A stretch of DNA of 64,000 nt from Domibacillus epiphyticus (GCF_001975785.1 NZ_MSFI01000006.1:1-64000), one strand, 5' to 3'. Positions 8,058-18,837 are shown, numbered from the stretch's first letter. Notes: generated by a model not told the origin, from the sequence alone. A program made the numbers and translations.

Positions 8058-8342
8058 TTGTTAAAACCACTAGGTGACCGCGTAGTAATTGAACTAGTAG
8101 AATCTGAAGAAAAAACAGCCAGCGGAATTGTACTTCCTGATTCTGCGAAAGAAAAACCGCAGGAAGGCAAAGTCGTGGCAGTTGGAACAGGACGTGTTCT
8201 AGACAGCGGCGAGCGCGTAGCACTAGAAGTAGCTGAAGGCGACCGCATCATCTTCTCAAAATACGCAGGTACAGAAGTAAAATATGAAGGAGCAGAATAC
8301 TTGCTTCTCCGCGAAAGCGATATTTTAGCTGTTATCGGCTGA
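8058..8342 (+). CDS. groES: co-chaperonin GroES
   Basis: Ten-kDa co-chaperonin; seven copies cap the GroEL cylinder and help enclose substrate protein during folding. The 94-residue sequence begins [12 protein letters not shown] and includes the mobile loop region [14 protein letters not shown] (about residues 22-35) that contacts GroEL. The start codon is TTG at 8058, placed seven bases after GAGGAGG; no ATG fits as well. It is followed by groEL after 59 bases and transcribed from the CIRCE-controlled promoter. Confidence 0.97.
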   Translation: MLKPLGDRVVIELVESEEKTASGIVLPDSAKEKPQEGKVVAVGTGRVLDSGERVALEVAEGDRIIFSKYAGTEVKYEGAEYLLLRESDILAVIG

Positions 8343-8401
8343 TCACTTAAAACTATAACAAATCGTATAAAATACAAAAAAATTCGAGGAGGCACTTTTA
8401 A

Positions 8402-10039
<1,638 letters not shown>

Positions 10040-10043
10040 TATC

Positions 10044-10095
10044 ATCCCCTTCGAAAGCGTTAAACCTTGATTTATCAGGGTTTGACGCTTTTTTA
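10044..10095 (+). terminator. groESL terminator (copy 1 of a duplicated element)
   Basis: A stem of about 18 bp (10054-10071 with 10074-10091, including G-T pairs) ends in TTTTTT. The element, with its leading ATCCCCT, is repeated about 617 bases downstream at 10661. Confidence 0.88.
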
Positions 10096-10198
10096 TTTGT
10101 TTTTTATATTCATAACAGCTAATGTTTAAATGAGATTTTTAATGTGTTATTAAGTTGTAGCTTTAAATACAGTTGTAAATTTTGGAAAAGTTCAACCG

Positions 10199-10234
10199 TT
10201 TTATTGTACAGTAGAGACGTACTGTTGAATAAAA
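10199..10234. repeat. inverted repeat upstream of the holin-like gene
   Basis: TTTTATTGTACAGTA (10199-10213) pairs with TACTGTTGAATAAAA (10220-10234) around the loop GAGACG, with 13 of 15 positions complementary. It could be a hairpin in the transcript or an operator; nothing in the sequence decides between them. Confidence 0.5.
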
Positions 10235-10279
10235 TTTCGAAATTTCAACATGATACCATTAAAAAAGGATGATATCTCA

Positions 10280-10564
10280 ATGGATTTCCCCACAATACAT
10301 ACAAATTTCTGGGATGCTGTCATTGCGGTCCCTGTCGTTCTTATCCTGACGCAGTTAATCAAATTATTTTTTAAGCCTCCGAAACCTTTTGTTCCTTTCA
10401 TTGCATTGATCATAGGTTTACTTATTTCTGTTTTCATCAGCCACCGAGGGCATGTAGTTGCCGGTATTTTCATGGGCTGGTTTTACGGATATGCGGCAAT
10501 CGGTTCTTACGCCTCATTAAAAACAAGCATTGTATCGTATTTAAAGAAAGTTCGCCGTGAATAA
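10280..10564 (+). CDS. small holin-like membrane protein, unknown function
   Basis: A 94-residue protein with three or four hydrophobic segments (about residues 12-27, 36-52 and 58-75) and a basic tail (SYLKKVRRE). Size and layout recall small phage holins and holin-like proteins, with a GIFMGWFYGYAAIGSYASLK stretch, but no lysin gene lies next to it. The ATG at 10280 is preceded by AAGGATG at a good distance; an ATG at 10250 would add ten residues but has a weaker site. It sits alone between two copies of the groEL-type terminator, which suggests a gene inserted behind groESL. The function is not established. Confidence 0.6.
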   Translation: MDFPTIHTNFWDAVIAVPVVLILTQLIKLFFKPPKPFVPFIALIIGLLISVFISHRGHVVAGIFMGWFYGYAAIGSYASLKTSIVSYLKKVRRE

Positions 10565-10660
10565 CTTCAATGTACTGTTCATTAAGCAATTTTACTTTCT
10601 TTTCTCATTAAATGGTCAATCAATTTCTATTAATTAATAAATCATGAGTTACTTCATACA

Positions 10661-10712
10661 ATCCCCTCGGAAAGCGTCGAACCTTGAATTATCAGGGTTT
10701 GGCCCTTTTTTC
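10661..10712 (+). terminator. second copy of the groEL-type terminator
   Basis: An ungapped near-copy of 10044-10095, about 43 of 50 positions identical by eye. The stem at 10671-10687 and 10692-10708 has one internal mismatch and is followed by TTTTTTCTTTTTC. It ends the transcript of the holin-like gene. Confidence 0.75.
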
Positions 10713-10741
10713 TTTTTCTTTTAGATCATAAAACTCATATT

Positions 10742-10843
10742 AGCGAAAATCTACTGGAAAAGCTGCACAGGTTAACAGGATGTAAAGCTGATACATTGCG
10801 CTGTTATGAAAAAATTGGTATATTACGAGAGGCGAATAAATGA
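10742..10843 (+). pseudogene. MerR-family regulator fragment (HTH remnant)
   Basis: Frame 10742-10843 encodes LTGCKADTLRCYEKIGILRE followed shortly by a stop. This closely resembles the first helix-turn-helix of MerR regulators (consensus like TGVSxxTLRYYEKxGLL). There is no start codon or ribosome binding site upstream and nothing of the dimerisation helix downstream. It is best read as the remnant of a MerR gene that may once have controlled the adjacent EamA transporter. Confidence 0.6.
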
Positions 10844-10922
10844 TTTATTTATACATAAACGCGTTGGAATTTTCCACACATTCATTTATTGTAAAATTTA
10901 TTTCTATAGGAGCATCATAATC

Positions 10923-11840
10923 GTGAATCAGTTAAAAGTTGTTAGTATGATCGTGTTGATTAGTTTAATTTGGGGCTACTTATGGGTGACCGTGAAAATT
11001 GGTTTAGAGGCTATGCCGCCTTTTTTCTTTTCATCCGCAAGACTTCTAATAGGGGGCTTTGTGTTATTTCTTTTTTTGTTAGTAAAAAGACAGGAAATAT
11101 TACCCCGAAAAGATGAGTGGGCACCATTTTTCTATTTAAGTTTATTAATGTGTATCGGTTATTATGCTTTTTCAACATACGGCATGCAGTTTGTAGATTC
11201 AGGTTTATCATCCGTTCTGGTTTACACAATGCCGATCATTATTACGCTGCTCGCGCATTTCTTTTTGGATGAACATTTAACGTTGAATAAAGTCATTGGC
11301 CTCGTTGCTGGAGCAATTGGCCTTTTATTCATTATGGGCCCCCACTTACTGCATTTATCCTGGAATCTTTCTTTACTAGGAGAACTCATTATATTACTTT
11401 CCGCCTTCTTCTGGGCATGGGCTAGTATCTATACGAAAAAAATTGGTCATGCTCATGATAAAGTGAAAATGACAATGTGGCAGTTGCTGATGGGCGGCTT
11501 TTTCATATTCATTATATCCTTAGGAACTGAGCATGAAGCTATAGCTGGAATAGCATTATCAAAATCGTCTATATTCGCTTTGCTCTATAACGGTATTCTA
11601 GGATCAGCTGTTGCCTTCGTTGGCTGGAATTGGGTGTTAGGCAAAATACAGGCATCCACAGCTTCGATTTCTTTAATGTCGGTGCCTTTACTCGGGTTGT
11701 TTTTCGGGTGGCTTCAATTAGGTGAAGAAATGACTGGCAATATATTAATCGGCGCTGTCTTTATCTGTCTAGGCATCCTATTTACATCCATTCAGGTAAA
11801 AAGTAAAAATTATATAAAGGCAGCCGACAGTTCGTCATAA
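10923..11840 (+). CDS. EamA/DMT-superfamily transporter
   Basis: Integral membrane protein of about 305 residues with ten predicted helices in two related halves, the EamA (DUF6) layout of drug/metabolite exporters. Conserved features include LISLIWGYLWVTVKIGLE at the start, a P-F-F-F-x-x-x-R segment (MPPFFFSSARLLIGG), and EHLTLNKVIGLVAGAIGLL closing the first half. The GTG at 10923 lies ten bases after TAGGAG; the open frame extends upstream to 10806, but that stretch overlaps the MerR remnant in another frame and lacks transporter similarity. The substrate is unknown. Confidence 0.85.
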   Translation: MNQLKVVSMIVLISLIWGYLWVTVKIGLEAMPPFFFSSARLLIGGFVLFLFLLVKRQEILPRKDEWAPFFYLSLLMCIGYYAFSTYGMQFVDSGLSSVLVYTMPIIITLLAHFFLDEHLTLNKVIGLVAGAIGLLFIMGPHLLHLSWNLSLLGELIILLSAFFWAWASIYTKKIGHAHDKVKMTMWQLLMGGFFIFIISLGTEHEAIAGIALSKSSIFALLYNGILGSAVAFVGWNWVLGKIQASTASISLMSVPLLGLFFGWLQLGEEMTGNILIGAVFICLGILFTSIQVKSKNYIKAADSSS

Positions 11841-11879
11841 CATTAAATAAATTTGTAATCTGCACAAAAGGTAAACTGA

Positions 11880-11926
11880 CCCCGAATAGCGGACACTTAC
11901 ATAAGTCCAATTTTCGGGGTTTTTTA
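11880..11926 (+). terminator. terminator after the EamA transporter
   Basis: CCCCGAA (11880-11886) pairs with TTCGGGG (11913-11919) around an inner GGAC/GTCC stem, followed by about seven T residues. Confidence 0.75.
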
Positions 11927-11976
11927 TTCTTCCGATAGAGTTTTAGAATAAGTGATAGACAGTATATAGAAATTTG

Positions 11977-12005
11977 TTGAAATATTAGGAAGATAGGTTT
12001 ATAAT
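11977..12005 (+). promoter_or_regulatory. sigma-A-type promoter upstream of the chemoreceptor gene
   Basis: TTGAAA (11977-11982) and TATAAT (12000-12005) are spaced by 17 bases, about 270 bases before the chemoreceptor start. I found no convincing sigma-D site (TAAA-N15-GCCGATAT) in the gap. Confidence 0.6.
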
Positions 12006-12011
12006 TTCTTT

Positions 12012-12275
12012 ATTAGGTAATTAGTCCTTCGCACAAAGGATATAGAAAGATTAAAGTCCTATAAAACTGCCCGGCGCCAAATTTTCGGCAAAAAACGATA
12101 AGTGATCACTGTTTTTGGAAACGCATACAATTGTGAAGGAAGCAGAAATACATAAAGAAAAAGTAAAGGTTTTAAGTTCAATTATTTCAAGGTTGGTATA
12201 TTTCAAATCCCAATGGTTTATAGCTAATTTAACTTAGTTATTTTAATAGATTAAAACAAAAAAGGGGTCCTTTTA
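12012..12275 (+). other. long untranslated leader of the chemoreceptor gene
   Basis: No gene is visible in this stretch. If transcription starts from the promoter ending at 12005, it forms a leader of about 265 bases. AGGA at 12037-12040 can pair either with TCCT at 12025-12028 or with TCCT at 12057-12060, with TATAG/CTATA extending the second option. TGCC (12068-12071) can pair with GGCA (12087-12090). A 10-bp palindrome AGTGATCACT (12101-12110) follows, loosely flanked by AAAAAC and GTTTTT. It may be a structured regulatory RNA; I could not match it to a known riboswitch class. Confidence 0.35.
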
Positions 12276-14243
12276 ATGAAAAACATCTTTCGAAATATAA
12301 AAACAAAATTATTCTTAGCTTTTTCTTTCATTTTAATTGTTCCTGCCATTATTATTGGATCGCTTTCGTATACAACTGCTAAAGATGCGGTTAACAATGA
12401 GATGCTGGATGGCTTTGCTGGGACTGTAAATTTATTAAACGCATCAATTGATAATACAATGCAGTCTAAAACACATGATATAGAAACACTTTCTAAAAAG
12501 ATTACATCAAATGACTATCAGGGAGCCAGCAGTCCAAAATTACGTGGAATTTTTGATCAGTATGTGAATTTACATCCTGAAACCCATAGTATTTTTGTTG
12601 GTACAAAAGAAGGCTTATTTATTCAAGAACCTAACAAACAAAAAGATCCGAATTTCGATCCGAGAGAAAGATATTGGTACAAAGATGCGATCGAAAATAA
12701 AGGGAAAATCGTTATATCAGATCCTGACATTTCTGCCAGCACAGGTGAACTGGTTGTAACCATCGCTCGTGTCCTTGAAGATGAGTCAGGGGTAGTAGCG
12801 GTCAATGTACAATTAAGCCACTTGCAAGAGTTAATAAATCAGGTCGAGATAGGCGATGAAGGATATGCTTTTCTTCTAGATAAAAATAAAAAATTCATTG
12901 CACATCCTGCAACAGAGGCAGGAACTGAAGGGAAAGAAGATTTTTACAATAACATGTATGCACAAGAAAACGGGAATTTTGAATATAAGTATGAGGGCGT
13001 TGAAAGAATGATGGTTTTTGCGACCAATCAATTGACTGGCTGGAAAATAGGGGGATCCGTGGAACTTTCAGAAGTCAGTGAGGCTGCATCCCCAATTTTG
13101 AAAAAAACGGTCCTCGTTATCGTGATTGCTATGATAATAGGTGCCTTCTTTGTTTTCCTTATCGTAAAGTCAATTATTAGGCCGCTCATAGGGTTAAAAG
13201 AAAAGGCAATTACCGTCAGTAAAGGGGATTTGACAGAGAATATTGATGTTCATTCCAATGATGAAATTGGACAGTTAGGAATTGCTTTTAATGAAATGCA
13301 GGAGAGTCTTAAAGGTTTAATTCAAGAAGTAGAACATCATGCTGAACAAGTCGCTTCCTCCTCAGCAGAATTGACAGCAAATGCTGAACATACAGCCAGC
13401 GCTACTGAACAAGTATCAGCTTCTATCCAGGAAGTGGCAAGCAGTGCGGAGAAACAAACAAGTGGAGTGGATCAAAACGCTCAGATTCTAGCTGAAATTT
13501 CGGATGGCGTCTCCCTAATTGCCGATCATTCTACGAAAGTGTCAAAGCTTGCCCATCATACAACTGCGCAGGCAGAATCAGGTGGTCAGGCGGTTTCCGA
13601 TACAGTGAATCAAATGAATTCCATTCATGAATCCGTAAAAGAATCCAATACCATGATAAAATCTTTATCTGAACGCTCTAAGGAAGTCAGTTCCATTTTG
13701 AATGTGATTACGGGAATTGCGGATCAAACGAACCTGCTTGCTTTAAATGCATCAATTGAAGCAGCGAGGGCTGGTGAGCATGGCAAAGGATTTGCTGTTG
13801 TCGCTAATGAAGTACGGAAACTAGCCGAGCAGTCTCAGCAGTCAGCAAAGGAAATTCATGAAATCGTTCAAGGAATTCAAAAGGATACGGAAAACTCCGT
13901 TCAAGTCATGGCACGTGTTACGAATGATGTACAAGCTGGCGTAGAGGTATCTAATGAAGCGATAGCAAAATTTAATCAAATCCTCCAGAGTACAAAAGAG
14001 ATCACCCCGCAAATGGAGGAAATTAACACAACTGCACAGCAGATGTCGGCAGCAGTTCAAGAAGTTACTGCGACTGCGAAAGAACTATCCAATATTGCGC
14101 ATGGTAATGCGGCAACTTCAGAAGAAGTGGCAGCGTCTACAGAGGAACAATTAGCTTCGATGGAGGAAATTTCTGCATCGGCTGAATCTCTTTCCTCCAT
14201 GGCAGAAGAGTTAAACAGCTTACTTTCCAAGTTTAAATATTAA
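12276..14243 (+). CDS. methyl-accepting chemotaxis protein with double-Cache sensor
   Basis: Transmembrane chemoreceptor of 655 residues that signals to CheA/CheW. One membrane helix lies near residues 12-33 and another near 276-298. Between them is an extracellular dCache-type sensor, including [12 protein letters not shown] and the Cache segment [22 protein letters not shown] domain follows (about 299-350), then a long coiled-coil signalling domain whose conserved hairpin tip reads [20 protein letters not shown]. Order and size match the McpA/McpB/TlpA group of Bacillus. The ligand is unknown. AAAGGGG precedes the ATG. The gene is monocistronic, between its own promoter and a terminator. 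Confidence 0.93.
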   Translation: MKNIFRNIKTKLFLAFSFILIVPAIIIGSLSYTTAKDAVNNEMLDGFAGTVNLLNASIDNTMQSKTHDIETLSKKITSNDYQGASSPKLRGIFDQYVNLHPETHSIFVGTKEGLFIQEPNKQKDPNFDPRERYWYKDAIENKGKIVISDPDISASTGELVVTIARVLEDESGVVAVNVQLSHLQELINQVEIGDEGYAFLLDKNKKFIAHPATEAGTEGKEDFYNNMYAQENGNFEYKYEGVERMMVFATNQLTGWKIGGSVELSEVSEAASPILKKTVLVIVIAMIIGAFFVFLIVKSIIRPLIGLKEKAITVSKGDLTENIDVHSNDEIGQLGIAFNEMQESLKGLIQEVEHHAEQVASSSAELTANAEHTASATEQVSASIQEVASSAEKQTSGVDQNAQILAEISDGVSLIADHSTKVSKLAHHTTAQAESGGQAVSDTVNQMNSIHESVKESNTMIKSLSERSKEVSSILNVITGIADQTNLLALNASIEAARAGEHGKGFAVVANEVRKLAEQSQQSAKEIHEIVQGIQKDTENSVQVMARVTNDVQAGVEVSNEAIAKFNQILQSTKEITPQMEEINTTAQQMSAAVQEVTATAKELSNIAHGNAATSEEVAASTEEQLASMEEISASAESLSSMAEELNSLLSKFKY

Positions 14244-14280
14244 GTAAAACAGGATTCTCGATGATCCTGCCAATCAATAA

Positions 14281-14332
14281 AACTGTCTAACAGTCGATAT
14301 CCTGAGGATATTACTGTTAGACAGTTCTTTTT
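14281..14332 (+). terminator. terminator of the chemoreceptor gene
   Basis: AACTGTCTAACAGT (14281-14294) pairs perfectly with ACTGTTAGACAGTT (14313-14326), with an inner ATATCC/GGATAT stem, then CTTTTT. A smaller hairpin, CAGGAT/ATCCTG, lies just before it. The rest of the gap to 14539 shows no gene. Confidence 0.88.
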
Positions 14333-14539
14333 GTTACTGAAAGGATAAAATCACTCCAGAAATGAACTGTGGCCGATCAAGTGTTCTTCGGATTGTTTTG
14401 AAAACCTGCAGCACTTTTATTTTGACCTTATTACAAGTAAATGGGGTTTTAAAGGTATAGCACTTAGATATTCTGTCCTTGTGGTACAATCGTGATATTC
14501 GATTTAGAGAATTAGATCCTCAAGAAGGAGCAAAGCATT

Positions 14540-17500
14540 TTGAATATAGAATTAAATCAAAAACTCATTAAAGAAATGTGCGGTACCGTCTCCTTCAAAC
14601 GAGGAGATTCTTTTTTCCGTGCGAATAAAGTAACATTCGATAGATACAGTCCTGAAGGCTGTAAAGCAACTGTTACAGGAATTGAGGACTTTCATGTCAA
14701 GATAGAAATCGATCCCAGTGGCGGGCTGCACACGAAATGCAGCTGCCCTGCGCTAGCTTCCTTCAAAAACGATTGTCAGCATATTGCAGCCGTATTACTG
14801 TCTATTTACGAGCATCAGCGGAAAGGAACTACCCCTATTATTCCAGGTGACCGCCAGTTGGATTCCTCAACACACCAGGCACTGGCAGAAGGTTTGCTAA
14901 ACCTTTTCAACGATCAGCCTAAACGGCCAAGCGGGCACCAGCTTCACTTTGAAAAAAGGCAAGTTCTCGATACTGTGTTTACGTGTAAAGCTGTCAACAT
15001 AGGCCACGGGCAATTCATGTTTGGAATAGAAATGAGGATTGGTTCGGCCAATGTTCAAAATATCCGGGATTTACTGGGGAAAGTGAAAGAAGGGCAGCCA
15101 AGCCGGCTTTCGATTTCCTTCACATATGATCCAAGCCTTCATTGCTTTCAAAAAGAAACAGATGCGGTTATTCAGCAGCTTATCCAAGTAGTCCATGATG
15201 AAAAAGTATATATGGAATCATTTCCAGACAAACCTGTCGATACAATCAGTAATAACACGCTGCTCGTTCCGCCATCTTCCTGGGAACGACTTGTCCCTTC
15301 ATTTGCAAAAGCACCATCCGTGAGGCTGGAGTGTGATGGGAAGACATTGGATGGTTTACGCTTTTCAGATGGAGAGCTCCCTTTGCGATTTGACTTTGCA
15401 GAAACGGAGGGCAAAGGCTGTCAACTGAAGATTAAAGGGTTGAACAGGATCATTTTGTTGAATTCGTATCGGTCTGTTCTATCTGGCGGGAAATTAATTC
15501 AGCTAAAAAGTGAGCAAAGTGAGCGCCTGTCAGAACTAAAACAGATGGTAGAAGCCTCAGGCTCCAATCAAATTCTGATTCCTCAGGAGCAAATTGAATA
15601 TTTCTTACAAAAAGTGGTTCCGGGTTTGAAAAAACTTGGCGGTGTCCACATATCAGAAGCTATTTCCAGGAAATTATTAAAGGCACCGCTGATTGCAAAA
15701 CTATACTTAGATCGTGTGAAAAACCGCCTGCTTGCCGGGCTGGAATTTCACTATGAAAGTATCATCATAAATCCATTGGAGAATCGGGAGTTCCGGGAAG
15801 GCTCTATGCTGATAAGGGATGTGGAGAAGGAAGATGCGATCCTGAAGCTGATGGAGGATAGCTCGTTTGCCAAGACTGACAGCGGATACTTGCTGCATAA
15901 TGAAGAGTTGGAGTATACCTTTTTGTATCATGTTGTTCCGAAACTACAACAGCTTGTACAAATATACGCCACTACGTCAGTAAGAAACCGGGTTTTGAGA
16001 GGGAATGCTCATCCGCGAATCAGGGTTGGGGTCAAAAAGGAAAGGGCCAATTGGCTGGAGTTTAAATTTGAAATGGATGGCATTGCTGAAAAACAGATAC
16101 GTGAAGTTCTATTGGCTCTAGAGGAGAAGCGGAACTATTACCGCTTGCGGAACGGATCACTCCTCTCACTGGAGACAAGGGAATTTGAAGAAATTAATCG
16201 TTTTCTTAAAGCACTTCCGGTCCAATATGAAGATTTGGAAAGCGGCGTGAATGTTCCCGTTGTCCGGGGGCTTCAGCTTCTTGATTCTGATGATAATATA
16301 TTTACGCTGGAGGAATCGTTCCGTCAGTTCTTGGATACCATCCGTCATCCAGGCAGTTTGGAGTTCAAAGTGCCGAAAAGGCTGGAATCAATATTGCATG
16401 ACTATCAAAAGGATGGATACAAATGGATGAAGACGCTAGCCCGTTATGGATTCGGAGGGATTCTTGCAGATGATATGGGACTGGGTAAAACATTGCAAAG
16501 CATTACGTTTATTTTATCAGAGCTTCCTGCTATCCATCAAAAAAATCTCCCGGTCCTTATTGTTTGCCCATCATCTTTAACGTATAACTGGCTTGGCGAA
16601 ATCACGAAATTTGCCCCGGAAGTAAAAGCGGTTGTCATTGATGGAAATAAAACGGAACGGTTCAATACACAGAAGGATTTAACGGGTGTGGACGTTGTCA
16701 TTACCTCCTATCCTTTGTTAATAAGGGACATAGGATGGTACGAGAAACAATCCTTTCACACAGTGTTTTTTGATGAGGCTCAGGCTTTTAAGAACCCTGT
16801 GACACAAACAGCAAAAGCAGTGAAGAAGATACAGGCCGATTATCGCTTTGCCCTTACAGGAACACCAGTGGAGAATTCATTGGAGGAGCTGTGGTCGATT
16901 TTTCATGTTGTTTTCCCTGAACTGTTTCTCGGTTTAAAGGAATACAGCAATCTCTCAAGGAAGAAGATAGCTAGAAGGATTCGTCCGTTTTTGCTTCGAA
17001 GGATGAAAGAAGACGTACTTCGAGAGCTCCCAGAAAAAATCGAGTCGATGGAATCAGTGGACTTGTTTCCTGATCAGAAGAAGCTATATGCTGCCTACCT
17101 GGCAAAACTAAGGCATGACACGTTAAAGCATCTGGACAAAGATACACTTCGGAAAAACCGTATCAAAGTCCTTGCTGGTTTAACTCGTTTACGGCAGATT
17201 TGCTGTCATCCAGCCTTGTTTGTGGATGGATATAAAGGAAGCTCAGCGAAATTCGAACAGCTGTTGAAGATTGTAGAGGAATCCAGGCTTTCTAGAAAAA
17301 GAGTGTTGATTTTCTCACAGTTTACGAAAATGCTGGAGTTAATAGGCAGGGATTTGGCGAATCAAGGGCTTCCTTTTTTCTATCTGGATGGACAAACCCC
17401 GTCAGAAGAACGAATGGAAAAATGCAATCGATTTAATGCCGGTGAACGTGATTTATTTCTCATTTCATTGAAAGCAGGCGGAACCGGTCTTAATCTGACG

Positions 17501-17755
17501 GGTGCCGATACAGTGATCCTATATGACACGTGGTGGAATCCAGCAGTCGAGGAGCAAGCAGCGGATCGTGCTTATCGCATTGGCCAAAGAAATGATGTAC
17601 AGGTCATCAAGCTTGTTGCCCGCGGTACGATCGAGGAAAAAATGAATGAACTTCAAGAGAAAAAGAGACATCTAATTGAAGAAATTATTCATTCTAAAGA
17701 AAAATCGCCGTCTACTCTTACCGAAGAGGATATTCGGGAGATATTGATGATCTAG
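14540..17755 (+). CDS. SWIM zinc-finger SNF2-type DNA helicase/ATPase
   Basis: Large Swi2/Snf2-family translocase of 1071 residues. An N-terminal SWIM zinc finger is visible as CSC...CQH (C67, C69, C79, H81). A long middle region without recognised motifs (about 140-600) follows, then the SNF2 ATPase. That part has Walker A DMGLGKT near 645-651, Walker B-like DEAQAFKN near 743-750, LTGTPVEN near 772 and, in the second RecA lobe, ADRAYRIGQ near 1007-1015. Related Bacillus proteins exist, and the family remodels protein-DNA complexes, but the cellular role of this one is unknown. The start is TTG, nine bases after AAGAAGGAG. It is flanked by terminators on both sides and so is probably transcribed alone. 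Confidence 0.9.
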   Translation: MNIELNQKLIKEMCGTVSFKRGDSFFRANKVTFDRYSPEGCKATVTGIEDFHVKIEIDPSGGLHTKCSCPALASFKNDCQHIAAVLLSIYEHQRKGTTPIIPGDRQLDSSTHQALAEGLLNLFNDQPKRPSGHQLHFEKRQVLDTVFTCKAVNIGHGQFMFGIEMRIGSANVQNIRDLLGKVKEGQPSRLSISFTYDPSLHCFQKETDAVIQQLIQVVHDEKVYMESFPDKPVDTISNNTLLVPPSSWERLVPSFAKAPSVRLECDGKTLDGLRFSDGELPLRFDFAETEGKGCQLKIKGLNRIILLNSYRSVLSGGKLIQLKSEQSERLSELKQMVEASGSNQILIPQEQIEYFLQKVVPGLKKLGGVHISEAISRKLLKAPLIAKLYLDRVKNRLLAGLEFHYESIIINPLENREFREGSMLIRDVEKEDAILKLMEDSSFAKTDSGYLLHNEELEYTFLYHVVPKLQQLVQIYATTSVRNRVLRGNAHPRIRVGVKKERANWLEFKFEMDGIAEKQIREVLLALEEKRNYYRLRNGSLLSLETREFEEINRFLKALPVQYEDLESGVNVPVVRGLQLLDSDDNIFTLEESFRQFLDTIRHPGSLEFKVPKRLESILHDYQKDGYKWMKTLARYGFGGILADDMGLGKTLQSITFILSELPAIHQKNLPVLIVCPSSLTYNWLGEITKFAPEVKAVVIDGNKTERFNTQKDLTGVDVVITSYPLLIRDIGWYEKQSFHTVFFDEAQAFKNPVTQTAKAVKKIQADYRFALTGTPVENSLEELWSIFHVVFPELFLGLKEYSNLSRKKIARRIRPFLLRRMKEDVLRELPEKIESMESVDLFPDQKKLYAAYLAKLRHDTLKHLDKDTLRKNRIKVLAGLTRLRQICCHPALFVDGYKGSSAKFEQLLKIVEESRLSRKRVLIFSQFTKMLELIGRDLANQGLPFFYLDGQTPSEERMEKCNRFNAGERDLFLISLKAGGTGLNLTGADTVILYDTWWNPAVEEQAADRAYRIGQRNDVQVIKLVARGTIEEKMNELQEKKRHLIEEIIHSKEKSPSTLTEEDIREILMI

Positions 17756-17801
17756 AGGAGTTAGGAATCTCATTATTCCCTAATTATATATACAGAACGA
17801 T

Positions 17802-17839
17802 AAGCGCGGGGTCTCTTAATAAAGGATTCCGCGCTTTTT
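17802..17839 (+). terminator. terminator between the SNF2 helicase gene and nadE
   Basis: AAGCGCGG (17802-17809) pairs with CCGCGCTT (17829-17836), followed by T residues. Confidence 0.75.
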
Positions 17840-17915
17840 GATGATTGAATGATATAAGGAAGTGGTATGATAGAATGAAATGGATAATGATAATAGACGG
17901 AAGGGGATGTCGATC

Positions 17916-18746
17916 TTGCGAGAGATGCAAAAAGTGATTATTGAAGAACTCCAAGTGAAATCAACCATTGACCCGCAGGAAGAAATTAGAAGAAGTGTGG
18001 ATTTCTTAAAAGAGTACTTGCGCCATCATTCATTTTTAAAAGGGTTTGTGCTTGGCATTTCCGGTGGACAGGATTCCACACTTGCAGGGAAGCTCGCTCA
18101 GATAGCCGTAAATGAGTTAAAAGAAGAAACAGGTTCTGATAACTATACGTTTTATGCTGTGCGTCTTCCTTATGGTGTTCAATTGGATGAAAATGATTGC
18201 CAGGATGCACTTGCTTTTATCCAGCCGGATGTGACGTACACCGTGAATATTAAAGAAGCAGTACAGGCAAGTGAATCCGCATTAAAAGAAATCGGCATTG
18301 ACTTGACCGATTTTGCAAAAGGGAACGAAAAAGCACGTGAGCGCATGAAAGTACAGTACAGCATTGCTGCGATGAAAAGCGCTGTTGTAATCGGAACAGA
18401 TCATGCAGCAGAAGCGTTAACAGGCTTTTATACGAAATACGGTGATGGAGGAGCGGATGTTGTCCCTCTTTTCCGTTTAAATAAACGTCAGGGACGGGAA
18501 ATGCTGGAGCTGTTGGGTGCTCCCGAACATTTATATTTAAAGGTGCCGACAGCGGATTTAGAAGAAGACCGCCCTCAGCTGCCGGATGAAGTGGCGCTCG
18601 GCGTCTCGTATGAACAGATCGACGATTACCTGGAAGGGAAAAGCGTGCCGGATGCAGCGGCACAGCGAATTGAAGAGCTTTATAAGAAATCGGCGCATAA
18701 ACGGCATTTGCCAATTACGGTGTATGACGATTTTTGGAAAAAATAA
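17916..18746 (+). CDS. nadE: ammonia-dependent NAD+ synthetase NadE
   Basis: Last enzyme of NAD biosynthesis: it converts nicotinic acid adenine dinucleotide plus ammonia and ATP to NAD+. The PP-loop SGGQDS lies at about residues 49-54, and [21 protein letters not shown] is the conserved substrate-binding stretch further on. There is no glutaminase domain, so free ammonia is the donor. Start choice: TTG at 17916 is nine bases after AAGGGG and gives a length (276 residues) and N terminus like B. subtilis NadE. In-frame ATGs at 17880, 17907 and 17925 have worse spacing. It is transcribed alone between two terminators. Confidence 0.94.
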   Translation: MREMQKVIIEELQVKSTIDPQEEIRRSVDFLKEYLRHHSFLKGFVLGISGGQDSTLAGKLAQIAVNELKEETGSDNYTFYAVRLPYGVQLDENDCQDALAFIQPDVTYTVNIKEAVQASESALKEIGIDLTDFAKGNEKARERMKVQYSIAAMKSAVVIGTDHAAEALTGFYTKYGDGGADVVPLFRLNKRQGREMLELLGAPEHLYLKVPTADLEEDRPQLPDEVALGVSYEQIDDYLEGKSVPDAAAQRIEELYKKSAHKRHLPITVYDDFWKK

Positions 18747-18777
18747 CGCTTTCCGGCTCAAGCCGGAAGCGTTTTTT
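18745..18777 (+). terminator. nadE terminator
   Basis: A GC-rich stem, AACGCTT-CCGGCT with AGCCGG-AAGCGTT and one bulged T, ends in TTTTTT and overlaps the nadE stop codon. Confidence 0.9.
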
Positions 18778-18808
18778 AATCTGAATTTTCAATAAACAAG
18801 ACTACGCC

Positions 18809-18837
18809 TTGACCACCTACCTTGATAGATATAAAAT
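18809..18837 (+). promoter_or_regulatory. sigma-A-type promoter of guaA
   Basis: TTGACC (18809-18814) and TAAAAT (18832-18837) are separated by 17 bases, about 80 bases before the guaA start. Confidence 0.65.

Noticed and set aside
10806-10922. N-terminal extension of the EamA transporter from an ATG at 10806
   Set aside because: The extension overlaps the MerR remnant in another frame, has no good ribosome site and lacks the usual transporter start; the GTG at 10923 is better placed.
12012-12120. c-di-GMP riboswitch before the chemoreceptor gene
   Set aside because: The conserved GGGACGCAAAGCC-type core and tetraloop-receptor pairing are not visible; I keep only a generic structured-leader call.
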